The notes beneath the pieces were generated by a model that was not told where the DNA came from, searched no databases, and saw nothing but the letters and a program-made list of their open reading frames with translations. From positions 62,001-126,000 of the forward strand of contig NZ_JASBRE010000007.1 of the NCBI RefSeq assembly GCF_029960815.1: a stretch of DNA of 64,000 bases, written 5' to 3'. The DNA comes from Pseudomonas sp. AL03 (GTDB taxonomy: Bacteria > Pseudomonadota > Gammaproteobacteria > Pseudomonadales > Pseudomonadaceae). Position 1 is the first letter of the stretch, and each line of letters starts with the position of its first letter. This document shows positions 62,868-64,000 of this stretch, in pieces. The position numbers and the translations under genes were made by a program.

Positions 62868-64000
62868 TCAACCTCTGCGCCGCGAACCCATAAAGTAGAA
62901 AATACTCGCCAACACAATGCAAAAAGACAAAACATAGAACATTACCTGAGGTGCATATAACGATAGCGCGACACCACACAATATGGGTCCGAGCGCAGCT
63001 CCAAGATTGGACAAGTTCTGCGCCCCGTAATAAACGCCTCGCATGTCCTCCGGTGCAATGAAATCAATAAATAGGTATTCCGCTGGAATAATGATGATTT
63101 CGCCCACGGTAAAAACAATCATGGCTACTATCCAGACGGCCTGCATCTGTGCATAGCAAAAGCCCATGAGTCCAACCACAAAGAACAACATCCCCAACAT
63201 CAACATGCGGAACAGGTTGTTCTGGTTAATCCGAGAGCCGATCAGGTATTGAAGACTGATGACCACACAGGCGTTGGTGGTCACCAGGTAGTTGATAATG
63301 CGATAGGTGTTTTCCGGGTCACTCGTCACGATCAGGTATTGCGACAGATAGGCAGTGAACTGCCCGAACACGATTGCACTGAGAATTCCCCCAATCGTAA
63401 AGCAGACCAACCGGTAGTTACTCAACAAATGGACCAGCACACTGGCAAAACCGTTACCCGAACTCTCAACGCCCACAGGGCGGGGGATCCGCCCACCCAA
63501 CACCCCATACAGCACTACAAAAGCAACCCCGATCAAGGCCGCCGCCGCAAAGGGCAGACCGGGGCTGATTTTCGCGAGCAGCATGCCGAGAAAAGGGCCG
63601 ATGGCGTAACCGACGTTGGTCAGCGTGTACTTGATAGAGAACACGCCTCCCCTCTTGTCCGGCGCCACCAAGAAACCTATTCCAGATTTCACTGCGATAT
63701 CGATCACCGCATAGGACAGGTTCACCACCACGATAGCAATGATGAACGGCACCAGGCTGGTTACCTGAAAGGCCAACGCGAAGGCCAGTGCGAACACCGT
63801 GGCTGCGCCGAGCATGATCCGATAATTGGAGAACCTGTCCACCAGGAAGCCGCCATATACCCCAAGAATCGAACTGACGATTAGCGACCCGCCAACCGCG
63901 AGACCAATATCCGCTACTCCCAGACCGAAGGCCTGGGAGAAGTACACGACCAGATAGGGCAAAGCCAGTGCCCGTGCAATGGTCAAGATAAAGGTCGCCA
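62868..64000 (-). CDS. Major facilitator superfamily transporter, 5' end outside window
   Basis: The frame is open to the right edge (reading ATFILTIARALALPYLVVYF at the truncated start) and ends at 62868. About ten hydrophobic segments are visible, and the first cytoplasmic loop carries the motif-A-like GGFLVDRFSNYRIM. This marks a drug/sugar-type MFS carrier like the MdtH/YceL group. The substrate is not predictable. Base composition is a little lower in GC than its neighbours, so recent acquisition is possible. Confidence 0.85.
   Translation of the reverse strand, partial: ATFILTIARALALPYLVVYFSQAFGLGVADIGLAVGGSLIVSSILGVYGGFLVDRFSNYRIMLGAATVFALAFALAFQVTSLVPFIIAIVVVNLSYAVIDIAVKSGIGFLVAPDKRGGVFSIKYTLTNVGYAIGPFLGMLLAKISPGLPFAAAALIGVAFVVLYGVLGGRIPRPVGVESSGNGFASVLVHLLSNYRLVCFTIGGILSAIVFGQFTAYLSQYLIVTSDPENTYRIINYLVTTNACVVISLQYLIGSRINQNNLFRMLMLGMLFFVVGLMGFCYAQMQAVWIVAMIVFTVGEIIIIPAEYLFIDFIAPEDMRGVYYGAQNLSNLGAALGPILCGVALSLYAPQVMFYVLSFCIVLASIFYFMGSRRRG

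Overview
The window looks like a chromosomal segment of a Pseudomonas from the fluorescens group. The evidence is gene order (recX-recA-cinA, mutS-fdxA-rsmZ-rpoS-nlpD-pcm-surE-truD-ispF, and dnaE-accA-tilS-pyrG-kdsA-eno-ftsB-ispD), GC-rich codon use, a GacA-type upstream element in front of rsmZ, and fluorescens-type REP palindromes. No rRNA, tRNA or CRISPR array was seen. Almost everything is on the minus strand. The plus-strand genes are mutS, fdxA, one lysR gene and map-glnD-dapC.

Region 1 (1-1936) holds the SOS gene recA with a LexA box, the start of recX, and cinA/pncC. Region 2 (2017-18916) is a complete-looking contractile-tail bacteriocin (R-type tailocin, Mu/SfV-like) between cinA and mutS. 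It encodes a LexA/CI-like self-cleaving repressor, a holin, sheath, tube, frameshifted tail chaperones, tape measure, hub/spike/baseplate proteins, three successive tail fibre plus chaperone cassettes, a GH19 endolysin and nested Rz/Rz1 spanins. There is no capsid, portal, terminase, integrase or replication gene. The main promoter has a perfect palindromic operator exactly between its -35 and -10 boxes, so RecA-driven repressor cleavage should switch the cluster on. Three intrinsic terminator-like hairpins punctuate the tail operon.

Region 3 (19118-24214) runs mutS, fdxA, the Gac/Rsm small RNA rsmZ and rpoS. A 549-bp dead IS4-family element with intact ends and an 11-bp target duplication sits between rpoS and rsmZ. 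Its insertion point is the loop of what reads as the original rpoS terminator. Region 4 (24320-32333) has the nlpD-pcm-surE-truD-ispF stress/isoprenoid group, the glutathione-dependent formaldehyde pair fghA-adhC with a divergent LysR regulator, and ispD-ftsB.

Region 5 (32506-57488) is a long minus-strand housekeeping block: rpsB-tsf-pyrH-frr-uppS-cdsA-dxr-rseP-bamA-skp-lpxD-fabZ-lpxA-lpxB-rnhB-dnaE-accA-tilS-pyrG-kdsA-eno. It joins translation, isoprenoid and phospholipid precursors, lipid A/Kdo synthesis and outer-membrane assembly. Two REP-pair elements interrupt it. Region 6 (57862-64000) has map, glnD and dapC on the plus strand, then a small orphan reading frame and a major-facilitator transporter that runs off the right edge.

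The most notable points are the IS remnant splitting the rpoS terminator next to rsmZ, the operator-in-promoter design of the tailocin, its three fibre cassettes (one with a probable frameshift), the conserved -1 frameshift site, and a nested hairpin that starts at the predicted 5' end of the fdxA transcript.
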